Assembly (NCBI RefSeq): GCF_947500995.1
Contig: NZ_CANMUA010000001.1
Coordinates: 1 to 64,000 of the forward strand
Length of the DNA: 64,000 bases
Reading direction: 5' to 3'
DNA from: an uncultured Serinicoccus sp.
GTDB lineage: Bacteria; Actinomycetota; Actinomycetes; Actinomycetales; Dermatophilaceae
The translations under genes and the position numbers were made by a program. This document shows, in pieces, positions 26,457-36,734 of this stretch; position 1 is the stretch's first letter, and each line of letters starts with the position of its first letter. The notes beneath the pieces were generated by a model. That model worked only from the letters and a program-made list of their open reading frames with translations. It did no database searches and had not been told where the DNA came from.

Positions 26457-27761
26457 TCACTTCAGGAAGTCCGGCACGTCGAGGTCGTCGGAGTCCTCGA
26501 AGGTCACCTGGCGCGGGGGCTGCTGCACGGGACGCTGGGCCGGCTGCGCGACGTCGTCGCCGTCACGCTCCGCCTCCACCTGCGGCACGCCCTGGCCGGA
26601 CTGACCGCCGCCCTGGGTCGCGGCGCCGGCCCCCCCGGGGGCACCCTGCCCGGCGGGGCGCTGCCCGCCCTGGTCCGGCGTCGGACGCTGCTGCTGCGGC
26701 TGCTGCTGGCCTCCGGAGGGGCGCTGCTGACCCTGGGGGGCCTGCTGGCGGTTCGCGCCGCCGGCGTGGACCTGGCCGAGGGCGCGGTCGTTGTTCTCGC
26801 CCCGCGCCTGCGGGGCGCCGCCGTCGAAGCCGGCCGCGATGACCGTGACCCGCACCTCGTCGCCCAGGGAGTCGTCGATGACCGCACCGAAGATGATGTT
26901 GGCCTCCGGGTGGGCGGCCTCCTGCACCAGGCGGGCCGCCTCGTTGATCTCGAACAGCCCCAGGTCCGAGCCGCCCTGGACCGACAGCAGGACACCGTGG
27001 GCGCCCTCGATGCTGGCCTCCAGCAACGGGGAGGAGATCGCCAGCTCCGCCGCCTGCACCGCGCGGTCCTCGCCCCGGGCCGAGCCGATGCCCATGAGGG
27101 CGGACCCCGCCCCCTGCATGACCGACTTCACGTCGGCGAAGTCCAGGTTGATGAGGCCCGGCGTGGTGATGAGGTCGGTGATGCCCTGGACACCCGAGAG
27201 CAGCACCTGGTCGGCGCTGCGGAACGCGTCGAGCATGGACACCGTGCGGTCCGAGATCGACAGCAGCCGGTCGTTGGGGATGACGATGAGGGTGTCGACC
27301 TCGTCGCGCAGCGTGGCGATGCCGGACTCGGCCTGGTTGGCCCGGCGCCGGCCCTCGAAGGTGAACGGCCGGGTCACCACACCGATGGTCAGGGCCCCCA
27401 GGCTCTTGGCGATCTTGGCGACCACGGGAGCACCCCCGGTGCCCGTGCCACCGCCCTCCCCGGCGGTGACGAAGACCATGTCGGCCCCGCGCAGGGCCTC
27501 CTCGATCTCCTCGGTGTGGTCCTCCGCCGCGCGGCGCCCCACCTCCGGGTCGGCGCCGGCGCCGAGCCCCCGGGTGAGCTCCCGGCCCACGTCGAGCTTG
27601 ACGTCCGCGTCGCTCATGAGCAGGGCCTGGGCGTCGGTGTTGATGGCGATGAACTCGACACCCTTGAGGCCGACCTCGATCATCCGGTTGATGGCGTTGA
27701 CGCCACCTCCGCCGATGCCGACGACCTTGATGACGGCCAGGTAGTTCTGCGCTGCGGACAC
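26457..27761 (-). CDS. ftsZ: Cell division GTPase FtsZ
   Basis: 434 residues. The tubulin-signature GTP loop GGGTGTG is near residues 103-109, and the T7 synergy-loop region ([11 protein letters not shown]) near 205. An 80-90 residue Gly/Gln-rich linker precedes the conserved tail [10 protein letters not shown], which binds SepF/FtsW. The start is the GTG at 27761, because translation from it gives the standard [20 protein letters not shown]-terminus, and AAAGG lies upstream; a frame-compatible ATG at 27797 is less likely. Confidence 0.97.
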   Translation of the reverse strand: MSAAQNYLAVIKVVGIGGGGVNAINRMIEVGLKGVEFIAINTDAQALLMSDADVKLDVGRELTRGLGAGADPEVGRRAAEDHTEEIEEALRGADMVFVTAGEGGGTGTGGAPVVAKIAKSLGALTIGVVTRPFTFEGRRRANQAESGIATLRDEVDTLIVIPNDRLLSISDRTVSMLDAFRSADQVLLSGVQGITDLITTPGLINLDFADVKSVMQGAGSALMGIGSARGEDRAVQAAELAISSPLLEASIEGAHGVLLSVQGGSDLGLFEINEAARLVQEAAHPEANIIFGAVIDDSLGDEVRVTVIAAGFDGGAPQARGENNDRALGQVHAGGANRQQAPQGQQRPSGGQQQPQQQRPTPDQGGQRPAGQGAPGGAGAATQGGGQSGQGVPQVEAERDGDDVAQPAQRPVQQPPRQVTFEDSDDLDVPDFLK

Positions 27762-27856
27762 GATGGACCTTTCGGAACGGGTGCGGGTGCGATGCATCGA
27801 TTGCGGTGCGTGCCGCGAGCATACGCGGGCGAGGAGGGCCGGTCCCCCAGCATGAA

Positions 27857-27882
27857 CCTCGACCTCAGGTCGAAGGTCGAGG
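27857..27882 (-). promoter_or_regulatory. Inverted repeat in the ftsQ-ftsZ gap
   Basis: CCTCGACC (27857-27864) pairs with GGTCGAGG (27875-27882), with a 10-nt loop that contains a second copy of the half-site, so the same half-site occurs three times in 26 bp. It begins just after the ftsQ stop. It could end the upstream mur-ftsQ transcript, or be an operator for the promoter of ftsZ. The 95 bp between this and ftsZ is the most likely place for an ftsZ promoter. Confidence 0.45.
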
Positions 27883-27887
27883 GTCGA

Positions 27888-28676
27888 TCAGCCCGTGGCC
27901 TCGGGAAGCCCGGTGACCACCGGCGTGCCGGGGACCCGCACGTCGATCGTCATGGCCAGCGCACCCTGCGGGTCGATGGTCTCCTGCCCCACCAGGGCGG
28001 TGACGACGTGCCACTTCTTCTCGTTGTCCGTCGGGGCGCCCCACAGCAGCGTGAGCTGACCCAGGTCCATCTCGACCGAGCCGTCCCGGGCCACCGAGGG
28101 CGCGCCCAGCTCGCCCTCGAGGGTGTCCGGGTCCGGTCGCGTGCGCCACAGCTCGGCCAGCCCGGTCACGGTCCGCCGGTCCAGCTCGGTCGGGTCGGTG
28201 CGCAGCGCGATGAGCGGGAGCTTCTTGCTCGGCGTGTCCACCTGCTCGTAGAGCACCCCAGAGGCGTCGGCGAGCCAGGTGGTCCCGGCCCCGCGCAGCG
28301 CCAGCGCAGGGTCGCGCTCGGTCACCACGAGGGTGATCGAGGAGGGCCAGTCGCGCTCGACCTCCACCGAGGCGATGCGGGGGTCGGCGAGCACCCGCTC
28401 GCTGACCCGCCCCTCCGACACCCGTGCCAGGGGCCGGCCCTGCGGGATCTGCGCCTTCTCCAGGGCGCTGGCCGCCACGTCCTCCCGGCCACCCTCCACC
28501 TGCACGTCCTCGACGACGAAGGCGACCGAGAAGTAGAAGAGGAAGACCATCGCGGCGGCGGCCGCCAGGACCCCACCGCCCCACAGCACCAGGGTCCGCC
28601 GACCGAGACCGACGCGGCGCGCCCGGGCGGCGCCCCGGCGGGCGGCCCGCCGCCGGCGTGGCCAGCGCGGGCTCAC
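27888..28676 (-). CDS. ftsQ: Cell division protein FtsQ
   Basis: 262 residues: an Arg-rich cytoplasmic N-terminus, one transmembrane helix (~residues 31-50), a POTRA domain starting FVVEDVQVEGG, and the beta domain with VERDWPSSITLVVTERDP. It bridges FtsL/FtsB to the divisome. The GTG start overlaps the murC stop by GTGA. Confidence 0.93.
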   Translation of the reverse strand: MSPRWPRRRRAARRGAARARRVGLGRRTLVLWGGGVLAAAAAMVFLFYFSVAFVVEDVQVEGGREDVAASALEKAQIPQGRPLARVSEGRVSERVLADPRIASVEVERDWPSSITLVVTERDPALALRGAGTTWLADASGVLYEQVDTPSKKLPLIALRTDPTELDRRTVTGLAELWRTRPDPDTLEGELGAPSVARDGSVEMDLGQLTLLWGAPTDNEKKWHVVTALVGQETIDPQGALAMTIDVRVPGTPVVTGLPEATG

Positions 28677-30184
28677 GGTGCTCCCTCCTCGACCGTCCGT
28701 GGCGCGGCGACGCCGCTCCGGCGCTCACGCTCCAGCAGGTCCAGCAGCTCGGCGCCGACACCGGTGACGTCGCCGGCCCCGACGGTCACGACCAACGACT
28801 CGACGCCGTCGGCGACCACCTCGGCGAGCGCGGGGGCGGCCCCCCGGACCGACCCCACCTCGAGGACGCGGGGTGCCGCGGCGTGCGCGCGCAGGCCGCT
28901 CGCGAGCAGGCCGGAGGTCACCCCGGGGTGGTCCTCCTGACGCTCGCGCGCGGCATACACCGGCAGCAGGACCACGACATCGGCCCCGGCGAGCCCCTCG
29001 ACGAAGCCCGGCGCGAAGTCGCGCGTCCGGGAGAACAGGTGCGGCTGGAAGGCGACGACCAGGCGACGCCCGGCCGCCGCGCTGCGGGCGGCCCGCACGA
29101 GCGCCGCGACCTTGGGGGCGTTGTGCGCGTAGTCGTCGACGACCTCGACCCCGTCCACCGCGCCGACCGGTTCGAAGCGCCGGTGGACCCCCGCAAAGCG
29201 CTCCAGCCCGTCCACGGCCGCGCCCAGCGGCAGGCCCAGGCCGGCGGTGGCCGCCAGGAGCGCCGCGACCGCGTTGTGCACGGTGTGCTCCCCGGGCGCC
29301 GGCAGGCGCAGCCGCACCGTCGTGCCCTCCTCGAGCCCGGGCACGTCGGGACCGACCACGACGGTGCCCGAGGCGGTCGTGCCCTCCGAGCGCAGGTCGT
29401 CCACGAGCACGTCCGCGCCATCGGTGCCCCACGTCACGACCCGGAGCCCGGACGCCCGGGCGTACGCGGCCAGCCGCGCGGCGCCCGGGTCGTCGAGCGT
29501 GGTGACGAGCAGGCCGTCGCGGGGGACGGTGTCGACGAAGTCCCGGTATGCCGCCTCGACGGCGGCCGCGTCGCCGTAGTGGTCGAGGTGGTCGGGCTGG
29601 ACGTTGGTCACCACCGCGACCTGGGGTCGGTAGGTGAGGAAGCTGCCGTCGCTCTCGTCCGCCTCGACGACGACCGGGGCGTCCGGCGCCCCGGGGGCGG
29701 CACTCACGCCGGTGCTGGCCAGCGGTGCGCCCAGGACGTATCCCGGGTCCGCCCCCGCCGCCTGGAGGGCCGCCGTGGTCAGCGCGCTCGTCGTGGTCTT
29801 GCCGTTGGCCCCGGCGACGGCCACCGCCGACCGCCCGTGCAGGAAGGCGGCGATGCCCTGGGCGCGATGCAGGACGGTCAGCCCGGCCGCGCGGGCGGCG
29901 GCCAGCTCGGGGTTGTCCTCGCGGACCGCCCCCGAGACGATCACCGTGCGGGCGTCACCCAGGTGCGCCGGGTCGTGGCCGACGTGGACCCGGGCCCCGG
30001 CCTGCTCCAGCGAGCGCAGCGTCGGGCTGTCGCGCTGGTCCGAGCCGGACACCGGCACCCCGCGGGAGAGGAAGAGCCGGGCCACCCCGGAGACGCCGGA
30101 CCCGCCGAGGGCGATGACGTGCACCGGCCCGAGCTCCTCGGCTCTCGGGACGGGTGCGGTGAAGTCGAAGCGCGCCCCGCTCAC
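28673..30184 (-). CDS. murC: UDP-N-acetylmuramate--L-alanine ligase
   Basis: 503 residues. It adds L-Ala to UDP-MurNAc. The ATP loop is GANGKTTT near residue 125; EADESDGSFL and NVQPDHLDHYG are Mur ligase motifs. The N-terminal UDP-binding loop is GGSGVSGVA, slightly different from the common GIGGAGMSG. GTGA overlaps join it to murG and ftsQ. Confidence 0.93.
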   Translation of the reverse strand: MSGARFDFTAPVPRAEELGPVHVIALGGSGVSGVARLFLSRGVPVSGSDQRDSPTLRSLEQAGARVHVGHDPAHLGDARTVIVSGAVREDNPELAAARAAGLTVLHRAQGIAAFLHGRSAVAVAGANGKTTTSALTTAALQAAGADPGYVLGAPLASTGVSAAPGAPDAPVVVEADESDGSFLTYRPQVAVVTNVQPDHLDHYGDAAAVEAAYRDFVDTVPRDGLLVTTLDDPGAARLAAYARASGLRVVTWGTDGADVLVDDLRSEGTTASGTVVVGPDVPGLEEGTTVRLRLPAPGEHTVHNAVAALLAATAGLGLPLGAAVDGLERFAGVHRRFEPVGAVDGVEVVDDYAHNAPKVAALVRAARSAAAGRRLVVAFQPHLFSRTRDFAPGFVEGLAGADVVVLLPVYAARERQEDHPGVTSGLLASGLRAHAAAPRVLEVGSVRGAAPALAEVVADGVESLVVTVGAGDVTGVGAELLDLLERERRSGVAAPRTVEEGAP

Positions 30185-31296
30185 CGCTGACCACCCGCCG
30201 CCTCGAGGACGAGGTCGACCAGCCGGTCGGCGGCGTCCCGGTCCCCGTGCTCGGCCGCCGCGGCGGCCATGACCTGCAGCCGTGGGCCGTCCTGCAGCAG
30301 CGGGAGCACCACGCCGCGCACCCAGCCCGCGTCGACCTGGGCGTCCTCGACGAGCAGCCCGCCACCGGCCTCGACGACCTCACGGGCGTTGAGGCGCTGC
30401 TCGCCGTTGCCGATGGGCAGCGGGACGTAGACGGCCGGGAGCCCGACCGCGGCCAGCTCGCAGACCGTCCCCGCACCGGCCCGGCAGAGGGCGAGGTCGG
30501 CGACGGCGTAGGCGAGGTCCATCCGGTCGGTGTAGGGCAGGGCGAGGTAGCGGGCGCCGGTCCGGGGGTCCGGACCGGGCACCGGCACCTCCTTGCCCGC
30601 GCCGGTGAGGTGCAGCACCTGGACCCCCGCGGCCAGCAGCTCGGCGCCGGCGCCGGCCACCGCCTCGTTGAGCCGCTGCGCCCCGAGGGAACCGCCGAAG
30701 ACCAGCAGCGTGGGACGGTCCGCGTCCAGACCGAACTCGGCACGCGCCGCGCCGGCCAGGGCCTCCCGGTCCAGGGTCCGGATCTCCTCGCGCAGCGGCA
30801 GCCCCACCCGGGTCGCGTGCGGGAGCTCGGTGGAGGCGAAGGTCGTGGCCACCCGCGCGGTGAAGCGGGCCCCGAGCCGGTTGGCCAGCCCGGGCCGGGC
30901 GTTCTGCTCGTGGATGACGATCGGGACCCCGGCCCGGCGGGCGGCGAGGTAGGCCGGGGTGGCGACGTAGCCGCCGAACCCCACCACGACCTGGGCGTCG
31001 CCGTCGCGGATCGCCCGAGCCGCCGTCGCGATCGCCCGGCGCAGGGCCCCGGGGAAGCGCAGCGCGCGGGTGTCGGGCCGCCGGGGGAAGGGGACCTTGG
31101 GCACGACGACGAGCGGGTAGCCGCGCTCGGGCACCAGGCGTGCCTCCAGCCCCTCGGCGGTGCCCAGCACCCGGATGTCCGCGCCCGGCACCCGACGACG
31201 CAGCGCCTCAGCGGTCGCGAGCAGCGGGATGACGTGCCCTGCGGTCCCCCCACCGGCCAGCACGACGCGCACCCTGCTGCGGTCCGGCGCGTTCAC
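30181..31296 (-). CDS. murG: Undecaprenyldiphospho-muramoylpentapeptide GlcNAc transferase
   Basis: 371 residues, GT28 family. It adds GlcNAc to lipid I to make lipid II at the inner membrane face. GGGTAGHVIP near residue 15 and HEQNARPGLANR are donor and acceptor signatures, and the C-terminal half has GGSLGAQRLNE. The GTG start overlaps the ftsW stop by GTGA. Confidence 0.95.
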   Translation of the reverse strand: MNAPDRSRVRVVLAGGGTAGHVIPLLATAEALRRRVPGADIRVLGTAEGLEARLVPERGYPLVVVPKVPFPRRPDTRALRFPGALRRAIATAARAIRDGDAQVVVGFGGYVATPAYLAARRAGVPIVIHEQNARPGLANRLGARFTARVATTFASTELPHATRVGLPLREEIRTLDREALAGAARAEFGLDADRPTLLVFGGSLGAQRLNEAVAGAGAELLAAGVQVLHLTGAGKEVPVPGPDPRTGARYLALPYTDRMDLAYAVADLALCRAGAGTVCELAAVGLPAVYVPLPIGNGEQRLNAREVVEAGGGLLVEDAQVDAGWVRGVVLPLLQDGPRLQVMAAAAAEHGDRDAADRLVDLVLEAAGGQR

Positions 31297-32624
31297 CGCT
31301 TCCCGCCCCGGCCCCGGCCCCGGGTGCTCCGGCGGGCGGGGGTGGCCGGCCGGCGCCGCGAGCCGGCCGCACCGGGGACGGCCGCCAGGGTGCGCCGCAG
31401 CGTCCCGGTGCGTCCGCGCAGCGCCTCGTCGGCCCCCGGGAGGGAGCGGGCGAGCGAGAGGAGCAGGCCGATGCCGATGAGCGCGGCGATGAGCGCGGAC
31501 CCACCGCTGGAGACCAGGGGCAGCGGCACCCCGATGATGGGCAGCATCCCGATGACCGAGCCGATGTTGATGAGCGCCTGGCTGAGGAACCACACCATGA
31601 TCCCGGCGGCCGCCAGGCGGGTGAAGCCGTCCTCGGCCTGGGTGACGACCCGGAAGCAGGAGTAGGCCAGCACGGCGAAGAGCGCCAGGACCGTGAGGCT
31701 CCCCGGCAGCCCGAGCTCCTCCCCGATGATGGCCAGGATGAAGTCGTTGTGCGGCTCGGGCAGGATGCCCCACTTCTCCCGGGACTCCCCCAGCCCCAGA
31801 CCCCACCAGCCGCCGTCGGCGAGGGCGTACTCCGCGTGGACCTTCTGGTAGCAGCCGTCGACGTGCGGGCTGTCGCAGATGCCCCCGATCCACGTCTGGA
31901 TGCGCTGCATCCGGTTGGCGCTGCCCGCGGCGAGGAACGCCACGCCGACCGAGGCCACGGCGCCGAGACCGACGAACCACCGCGCCGGCAGCCCGGCCGC
32001 CCAGAGCAGGCCCACGATGATGGCGAGCATGATCATGCCCGTGCCGAGGTCGTGACCCTGCAGCACCAGGCCGACCAGCAGCATGCCGAAGGGGAAGACG
32101 AGCGGGACCGCGGCGTGCACGGGCTTGTGGATGACCCGCCGCTTGGCGGCGAGCACGGCGGCACCGAAGACGACGAGGGCGACCTTGCCGAACTCCGAGG
32201 GCTGCAGCGAGAACCCGCCGAAGGAGATCCAGTTGCGGTTGCCCTGGAAGTCCATGCCCAGGGGGGTGAAGACCGCGACCTGCAGCGCCAGGGCGAGGAA
32301 GACCCCGGGCCAGGCCAGCCTCTTCCACAGGCCCACCGGGAGCCGCGAGCCGATGACGGCGAGCACGATGCCGACCGAGCCGAAGACCAGCTGGTTGAGG
32401 AAGACGGTGTAGGAGCTGCCGCTCTCGCGGTAGGACCCGACGCTGGAGGCCGAGAGCACCATGACCAGGCCCAGCCCGGTGAGCATGGAGGCGGACACCA
32501 GGGCGAGGTAGTAGGGCGCGACCGGCGAGCGCAGCCACTCACCCACCGACTGCAGGCTCCAGCCGGTCTCCTCGCTCCCCCCGCGGGAGGACGAGCCGCG
32601 GGGTCGGTCCAGGGTCGTCGTCAC
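31293..32624 (-). CDS. ftsW: Lipid II polymerase / division protein FtsW
   Basis: 443 residues, SEDS family peptidoglycan glycosyltransferase with about ten transmembrane helices. Conserved segments are GNRNWISFGGFSLQPSEFGK, the large loop with WGLGLGESREKWG and PEPHNDFILAIIGEELG, and VPLPLVSSGGSALI. A basic C-terminal tail of ~50 residues follows. The GTG start overlaps the murD stop by GTGA. Confidence 0.95.
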   Translation of the reverse strand: MTTTLDRPRGSSSRGGSEETGWSLQSVGEWLRSPVAPYYLALVSASMLTGLGLVMVLSASSVGSYRESGSSYTVFLNQLVFGSVGIVLAVIGSRLPVGLWKRLAWPGVFLALALQVAVFTPLGMDFQGNRNWISFGGFSLQPSEFGKVALVVFGAAVLAAKRRVIHKPVHAAVPLVFPFGMLLVGLVLQGHDLGTGMIMLAIIVGLLWAAGLPARWFVGLGAVASVGVAFLAAGSANRMQRIQTWIGGICDSPHVDGCYQKVHAEYALADGGWWGLGLGESREKWGILPEPHNDFILAIIGEELGLPGSLTVLALFAVLAYSCFRVVTQAEDGFTRLAAAGIMVWFLSQALINIGSVIGMLPIIGVPLPLVSSGGSALIAALIGIGLLLSLARSLPGADEALRGRTGTLRRTLAAVPGAAGSRRRPATPARRSTRGRGRGGKR

Positions 32625-34168
32625 GACGCCTGCCCTCCCAGGTGACGGCGGACGGCGGCGGCGAAGGTGTCGCCGCGGCTGCCGTAGCTGGGGAACATGT
32701 CGAGCGAGGCCGCGGCGGGCGAGAGCAGGACCACGTCGCCCGGGCGCGCGAGCGCGGCGCACCGGGCCACGACGTCGTCCATCACCCGGTCCAGCGCAGC
32801 CATGTCCCCATGGTCGGTGACACCGGCGTCGTGGACCGGGACCTCGGGCGCGTGTCGGGTCAGCGCCTGCGCGATCAGCCCCCGGTCGCTCCCGAGCAGC
32901 ACCACCGCCCGCAGCCGGGGGGCGACCTCGGCCACCAGCTCCTCGACCTCGGCACCCTTGAGCTGGCCGCCGGCCACCCAGACGAGGTGGGGGTAGGAGC
33001 GCAGCGCGGCGAGGGCGGCGTGCGGGTTGGTGGCCTTGGAGTCGTCGACCCAGGTCAGCCCCTCGTGCTCGGCGACGACGCTCATCCGGTGGGCGTCCGA
33101 GCGGAACCCGCGCATGCCGTCGCGGACCGCGGCCGGCGTGATGCCGGCCGCCCGCGCCAGGGCGGCGGCCGCGAGGGCGTTGGCGACGAGGTGCGGCGGG
33201 GGCGCGGCCGAGCCGTCGCCGCCGGAGGCCCGGGCCAGGTCGGCCAGGGTCCCGAGCTCGGCGGCCGAGGTGCGCCGCTCCTCGACGAAGGCACGGTCGG
33301 CGAGGACGTCGTCGACGAGCCCCAGCATCGACAGCCCCGGTGTGCCGAGGGTGAAGCCGATGGCCCGGCACCCGTCCACGACCTCGGCCTGCTCCACCAT
33401 CGCCTCGGTCTGCGGGTCCTGGACGTTGTAGACGCACGCCACCTGGGTGCGCTCGTAGATCCGCGCCTTGTCCGCGGCATACGCCTCCAGCGACCCGTGC
33501 CAGTCGACGTGGTCGGGCGCGAGGTTGAGCACGCAGGAGGCGAGCGGGCTCATGCTGTGGGTGAAGTGCAGCTGGAAGCTGGACAGCTCGACGGCCACGA
33601 TGTCGTAGGGGTCCGGGTGCTGGACCGCGTCGAGTACCGGGGTGCCGACGTTGCCGGTGGCGATGGCCCGCAGACCGGCCGCCTGCAGCATCGAGGTGAG
33701 CAGCTGGACGGTGGACGTCTTGCCGTTGGTGCCGGTCACCACGAGCCAGGGCGCGGCGCCCACCCGCGGGCGCAGGCGCCAGGCCAGCTCGATCTCGCTC
33801 CAGACGGGTATGCCGCGCTCCAGCGCCGCCGCCAGGACCGGGTGGTGGGGGGGCCACCCCGGGGAGGTGACCACCACGTCGACCTGCAGCGGCGCCCCAC
33901 CCCCCTCCTGGGCGTCCGGGCCGTCCTGCGGCCAGCCGGTCACGTGCTCCGGACCGCGGCGCACGTCGGCCCCGAGGATGCCGAGGATCCCCGCCTGCGT
34001 GTCCTGCTTCTCGGTGGCGTTGCCGGTGTCGAGCACCGTCACCCGGGCGCCGTGCTGCAGCAGCGCGTCCGCCGCGGCGAAGCCGGTGACGCCGAGGCCG
34101 GTCACGAGGGCGCGCAGCCCGCTCCAGTCCGCGTCCCGGTGGGTGAGCTCGCTGAGGTCGGCGCTCAC
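32621..34168 (-). CDS. murD: UDP-N-acetylmuramoylalanine--D-glutamate ligase
   Basis: 515 residues, longer than typical (~440-490) because of insertions near residues 85-95 and ~285-310. The ATP loop is GTNGKTST near 144; [11 protein letters not shown] and [12 protein letters not shown] are MurD signatures. It adds D-Glu to UDP-MurNAc-L-Ala. The GTG start overlaps the mraY stop. Confidence 0.94.
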   Translation of the reverse strand: MSADLSELTHRDADWSGLRALVTGLGVTGFAAADALLQHGARVTVLDTGNATEKQDTQAGILGILGADVRRGPEHVTGWPQDGPDAQEGGGAPLQVDVVVTSPGWPPHHPVLAAALERGIPVWSEIELAWRLRPRVGAAPWLVVTGTNGKTSTVQLLTSMLQAAGLRAIATGNVGTPVLDAVQHPDPYDIVAVELSSFQLHFTHSMSPLASCVLNLAPDHVDWHGSLEAYAADKARIYERTQVACVYNVQDPQTEAMVEQAEVVDGCRAIGFTLGTPGLSMLGLVDDVLADRAFVEERRTSAAELGTLADLARASGGDGSAAPPPHLVANALAAAALARAAGITPAAVRDGMRGFRSDAHRMSVVAEHEGLTWVDDSKATNPHAALAALRSYPHLVWVAGGQLKGAEVEELVAEVAPRLRAVVLLGSDRGLIAQALTRHAPEVPVHDAGVTDHGDMAALDRVMDDVVARCAALARPGDVVLLSPAAASLDMFPSYGSRGDTFAAAVRRHLGGQAS

Positions 34169-35280
34169 AGGTTCGCCACCCACTCGCCGTAGAAGAGCCC
34201 CAGGCCCACCGCGACGCAGATGCCGGCGATGATCCAGAAGCGGATGACGATGGTCACCTCGGCCCAGCCGAGCAGCTCGAAGTGGTGCTGCAGCGGCGCC
34301 ATCCGGAAGACCCGCTTGCGGGTGAGCTTGAAGCTGGCCACCTGGATGATGACCGAGAGGGTGATCATGACGAACAGCCCGCCGAGCACCGCCAGCAGCA
34401 GCTCCGTGCGCGTGGTGATGGCCAGCCCGGCGAGCCCGCCGCCCAGGGCGAGCGAGCCGGTGTCGCCCATGAAGATCTTGGCGGGCGAGGCGTTCCACCA
34501 CAGGAAGCCGAAGCAGGCACCGGCGACCGAGCAGGCGACCACGGCGAGGTCGAGCGCGTCCCGGACGTCGTAGCAGTTGGGCCCCGGGGCCAGCTGGCAG
34601 TTCTGGTTGTACTGCCAGATGCCGATGACCGAGTAGGCGGCGAACACCATGACCGAGGCACCCGTCGCCAGCCCGTCCAGCCCGTCGGTGAGGTTGACTC
34701 CGTTGGACGCGCCCGCGATGAGGACGTTGGCCCACAGGATGAAGAGGATCACCCCGAGGACGGGGCCGGCGAAGGCCAGGTCGACCGAGGTGTCCCGGAC
34801 GAAGGAGACGGCGGTGGACGCCGGGGCCCGGGTGCTGTCGCCCTCGAGCAGCAGCGCGGCCAGCGCGAACACGATGGCGACCACGGTCTGGCCGGTGAGC
34901 TTCTCCGCCGAGGTGAGGCCGAGGCTGCGCTGCTTGGAGATCTTGGTGTAGTCGTCCAGGAAGCCGATGAAACCCAGGCCGGTGATGAGGAAGAGGACGA
35001 GGACGGCGCTGAGGCTGAACCGCGAGTGGGTGACCTCGAGGATGCCGGTGACGTCGAGCAGGATGAGGAGCAGGTGGGAGACGACGTAGCCGGCCAGGGT
35101 GGCGCCGATGATGACCGCACCGCCCATGGTGGGCGTCCCGCGCTTGGTGTGGTGGGAGGTGGGGCCGTCGTCGCGGATGAACTGGCCGTAGCCGCGGCGC
35201 ACGAGGAAGCGGATGAACAGCGGGGTGCCGAAGAGGGAGAAGACCATGGCGACCGCGCCGGCGAGCAGGACGTTGACCAT
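34165..35280 (-). CDS. mraY: Phospho-MurNAc-pentapeptide transferase
   Basis: 371 residues, ten-helix membrane enzyme forming lipid I. The catalytic aspartate pair is in GFLDDYTKI near residue 105, and [10 protein letters not shown] near 195 is also conserved. The ATG overlaps the murF stop by one base (TGATG). Confidence 0.95.
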   Translation of the reverse strand: MVNVLLAGAVAMVFSLFGTPLFIRFLVRRGYGQFIRDDGPTSHHTKRGTPTMGGAVIIGATLAGYVVSHLLLILLDVTGILEVTHSRFSLSAVLVLFLITGLGFIGFLDDYTKISKQRSLGLTSAEKLTGQTVVAIVFALAALLLEGDSTRAPASTAVSFVRDTSVDLAFAGPVLGVILFILWANVLIAGASNGVNLTDGLDGLATGASVMVFAAYSVIGIWQYNQNCQLAPGPNCYDVRDALDLAVVACSVAGACFGFLWWNASPAKIFMGDTGSLALGGGLAGLAITTRTELLLAVLGGLFVMITLSVIIQVASFKLTRKRVFRMAPLQHHFELLGWAEVTIVIRFWIIAGICVAVGLGLFYGEWVANL

Positions 35281-36734
35281 CAGCCGCCCACCAGCTCGTC
35301 GCCGAGCAGGCGCAGCCCGGAGTCGCGGCTGCTCTTGAGCAGCACGACGTCACCGGGACGCAGCGTCCCGCGCAGGTGCGTCAGCGCCTCGTGCCGGTCC
35401 GCCAGGGTCCTCGCGCTGCTTCCCCCGGCGGCGAGGTATGCCGTCGCCGCCGGCCCGGCGACCGGTCCCACGACGACCAGCTCGTCGACCCCGAGGTCGG
35501 CCGCGAGCGCGCCGACTCGCTCGTGCTCGAGGTCGCTGTCGGCGCCGAGCTCCAGCATGCCGCCGACGGCGGCCACGGTGCGGCCCTCGCCGCGGCGCAT
35601 CGCCGCCAGGGCGCGCAGCGCGGCCCGCATCGACTCGGGGTTGGCGTTGTAGGCGTCGTTGACGACGGTGACGCCGTCGGGGCGCTCGGTGACCTCCATG
35701 CGCCACCGGGACCGCGCGGTGGCGGCGCCCAGCGCGGCCGCGACCTCGCGCCACGGCATACCCCACTCGGCGGCGACCGCGGCGACGGCGAGGGCGTTGC
35801 CCACCTGGTGCTCCCCCGTGAGCTGCAGCGTCACCGGCTCGGCCACCCCGCCGGGGGCGGTGAGCACGAACGAGGGGCGCCCGAGGGCGTCCAGGGTGAC
35901 CTGCTCGGCGCGGACCTCGGCGTGCGGGGCGAGCCCGACGAGCACGGTGCGCGCCCCGGCCCGCGCCGCGACGTCCGCCATAGCGCTGACGACGTCGTCG
36001 TCGGCGTTGAGCACCGCCAGGCCGTCCTCGGGCAGGGCGGCCACGATCTCGGACTTGGCCCGCCCGATGGCCTCGCGCGAGCCGAACTCGCCGAGGTGGG
36101 CGCTGCCGACGTTGAGGACCACCGAGACCAGCGGCGGGGCGGCCTGCGTCAGGTGGGCGATGTGCCCGGCGCCCGAGGCGCCCATCTCGGCCACGAGGTA
36201 GGCCGTGTCCTCGGTGAGCCGGCAGACGGTGAGCGGCAGCCCCACCTCGGAGTTGTAGGACGCCTCGGGGGCCAGCGTGGGCCCGAGCCGCGGCAGCACC
36301 TGGGCCATGAGGTCCTTGGTGGAGGTCTTGCCGGAGGAGCCGGTGATGGCCACCGTCCGCAGCCCGCCGTGCGCGGCGCAGCGGTCGTGCACCTCACGGG
36401 CGAGGGCGGCGAAGGCCCGGGTGACGGCGTCGTAGGGAGGCCGGTCCGGGCGGTCCGAGAGGCGCGCCGGGTCCTCCTCCACGACCACGCACGGCAGGCC
36501 CTCGACGGGGCGGTTGGTGAGGGCGGCGGCCGCTCCGCGCTCCGCGGCTGCGGCGACGAAGTCGTGCCCGTCGGCGCTCTCCCCGCGCCGGGCGACGTAG
36601 AGGCCGCCGGGGAGCGCCTCGCGGGAGTCGGTGACCACCGGGCCGGTGATGCGGACGGAGGCGTTCTCGGGGGAACCCGGGTGCACCCGGCCACCGGTCA
36701 GGCGAGCGACCTCACCGAGGCTCAGGGGGATCAC
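35280..36734 (-). CDS. murF: UDP-MurNAc-tripeptide--D-alanyl-D-alanine ligase
   Basis: 484 residues. The ATP loop is [10 protein letters not shown] near 130; [12 protein letters not shown] and [13 protein letters not shown] are MurF motifs (the latter separates it from MurE, which has a DNPR motif). The GTG start overlaps the ftsI stop by GTGA, leaving no room for murE, which normally sits here. Confidence 0.95.
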   Translation of the reverse strand: MIPLSLGEVARLTGGRVHPGSPENASVRITGPVVTDSREALPGGLYVARRGESADGHDFVAAAAERGAAAALTNRPVEGLPCVVVEEDPARLSDRPDRPPYDAVTRAFAALAREVHDRCAAHGGLRTVAITGSSGKTSTKDLMAQVLPRLGPTLAPEASYNSEVGLPLTVCRLTEDTAYLVAEMGASGAGHIAHLTQAAPPLVSVVLNVGSAHLGEFGSREAIGRAKSEIVAALPEDGLAVLNADDDVVSAMADVAARAGARTVLVGLAPHAEVRAEQVTLDALGRPSFVLTAPGGVAEPVTLQLTGEHQVGNALAVAAVAAEWGMPWREVAAALGAATARSRWRMEVTERPDGVTVVNDAYNANPESMRAALRALAAMRRGEGRTVAAVGGMLELGADSDLEHERVGALAADLGVDELVVVGPVAGPAATAYLAAGGSSARTLADRHEALTHLRGTLRPGDVVLLKSSRDSGLRLLGDELVGG

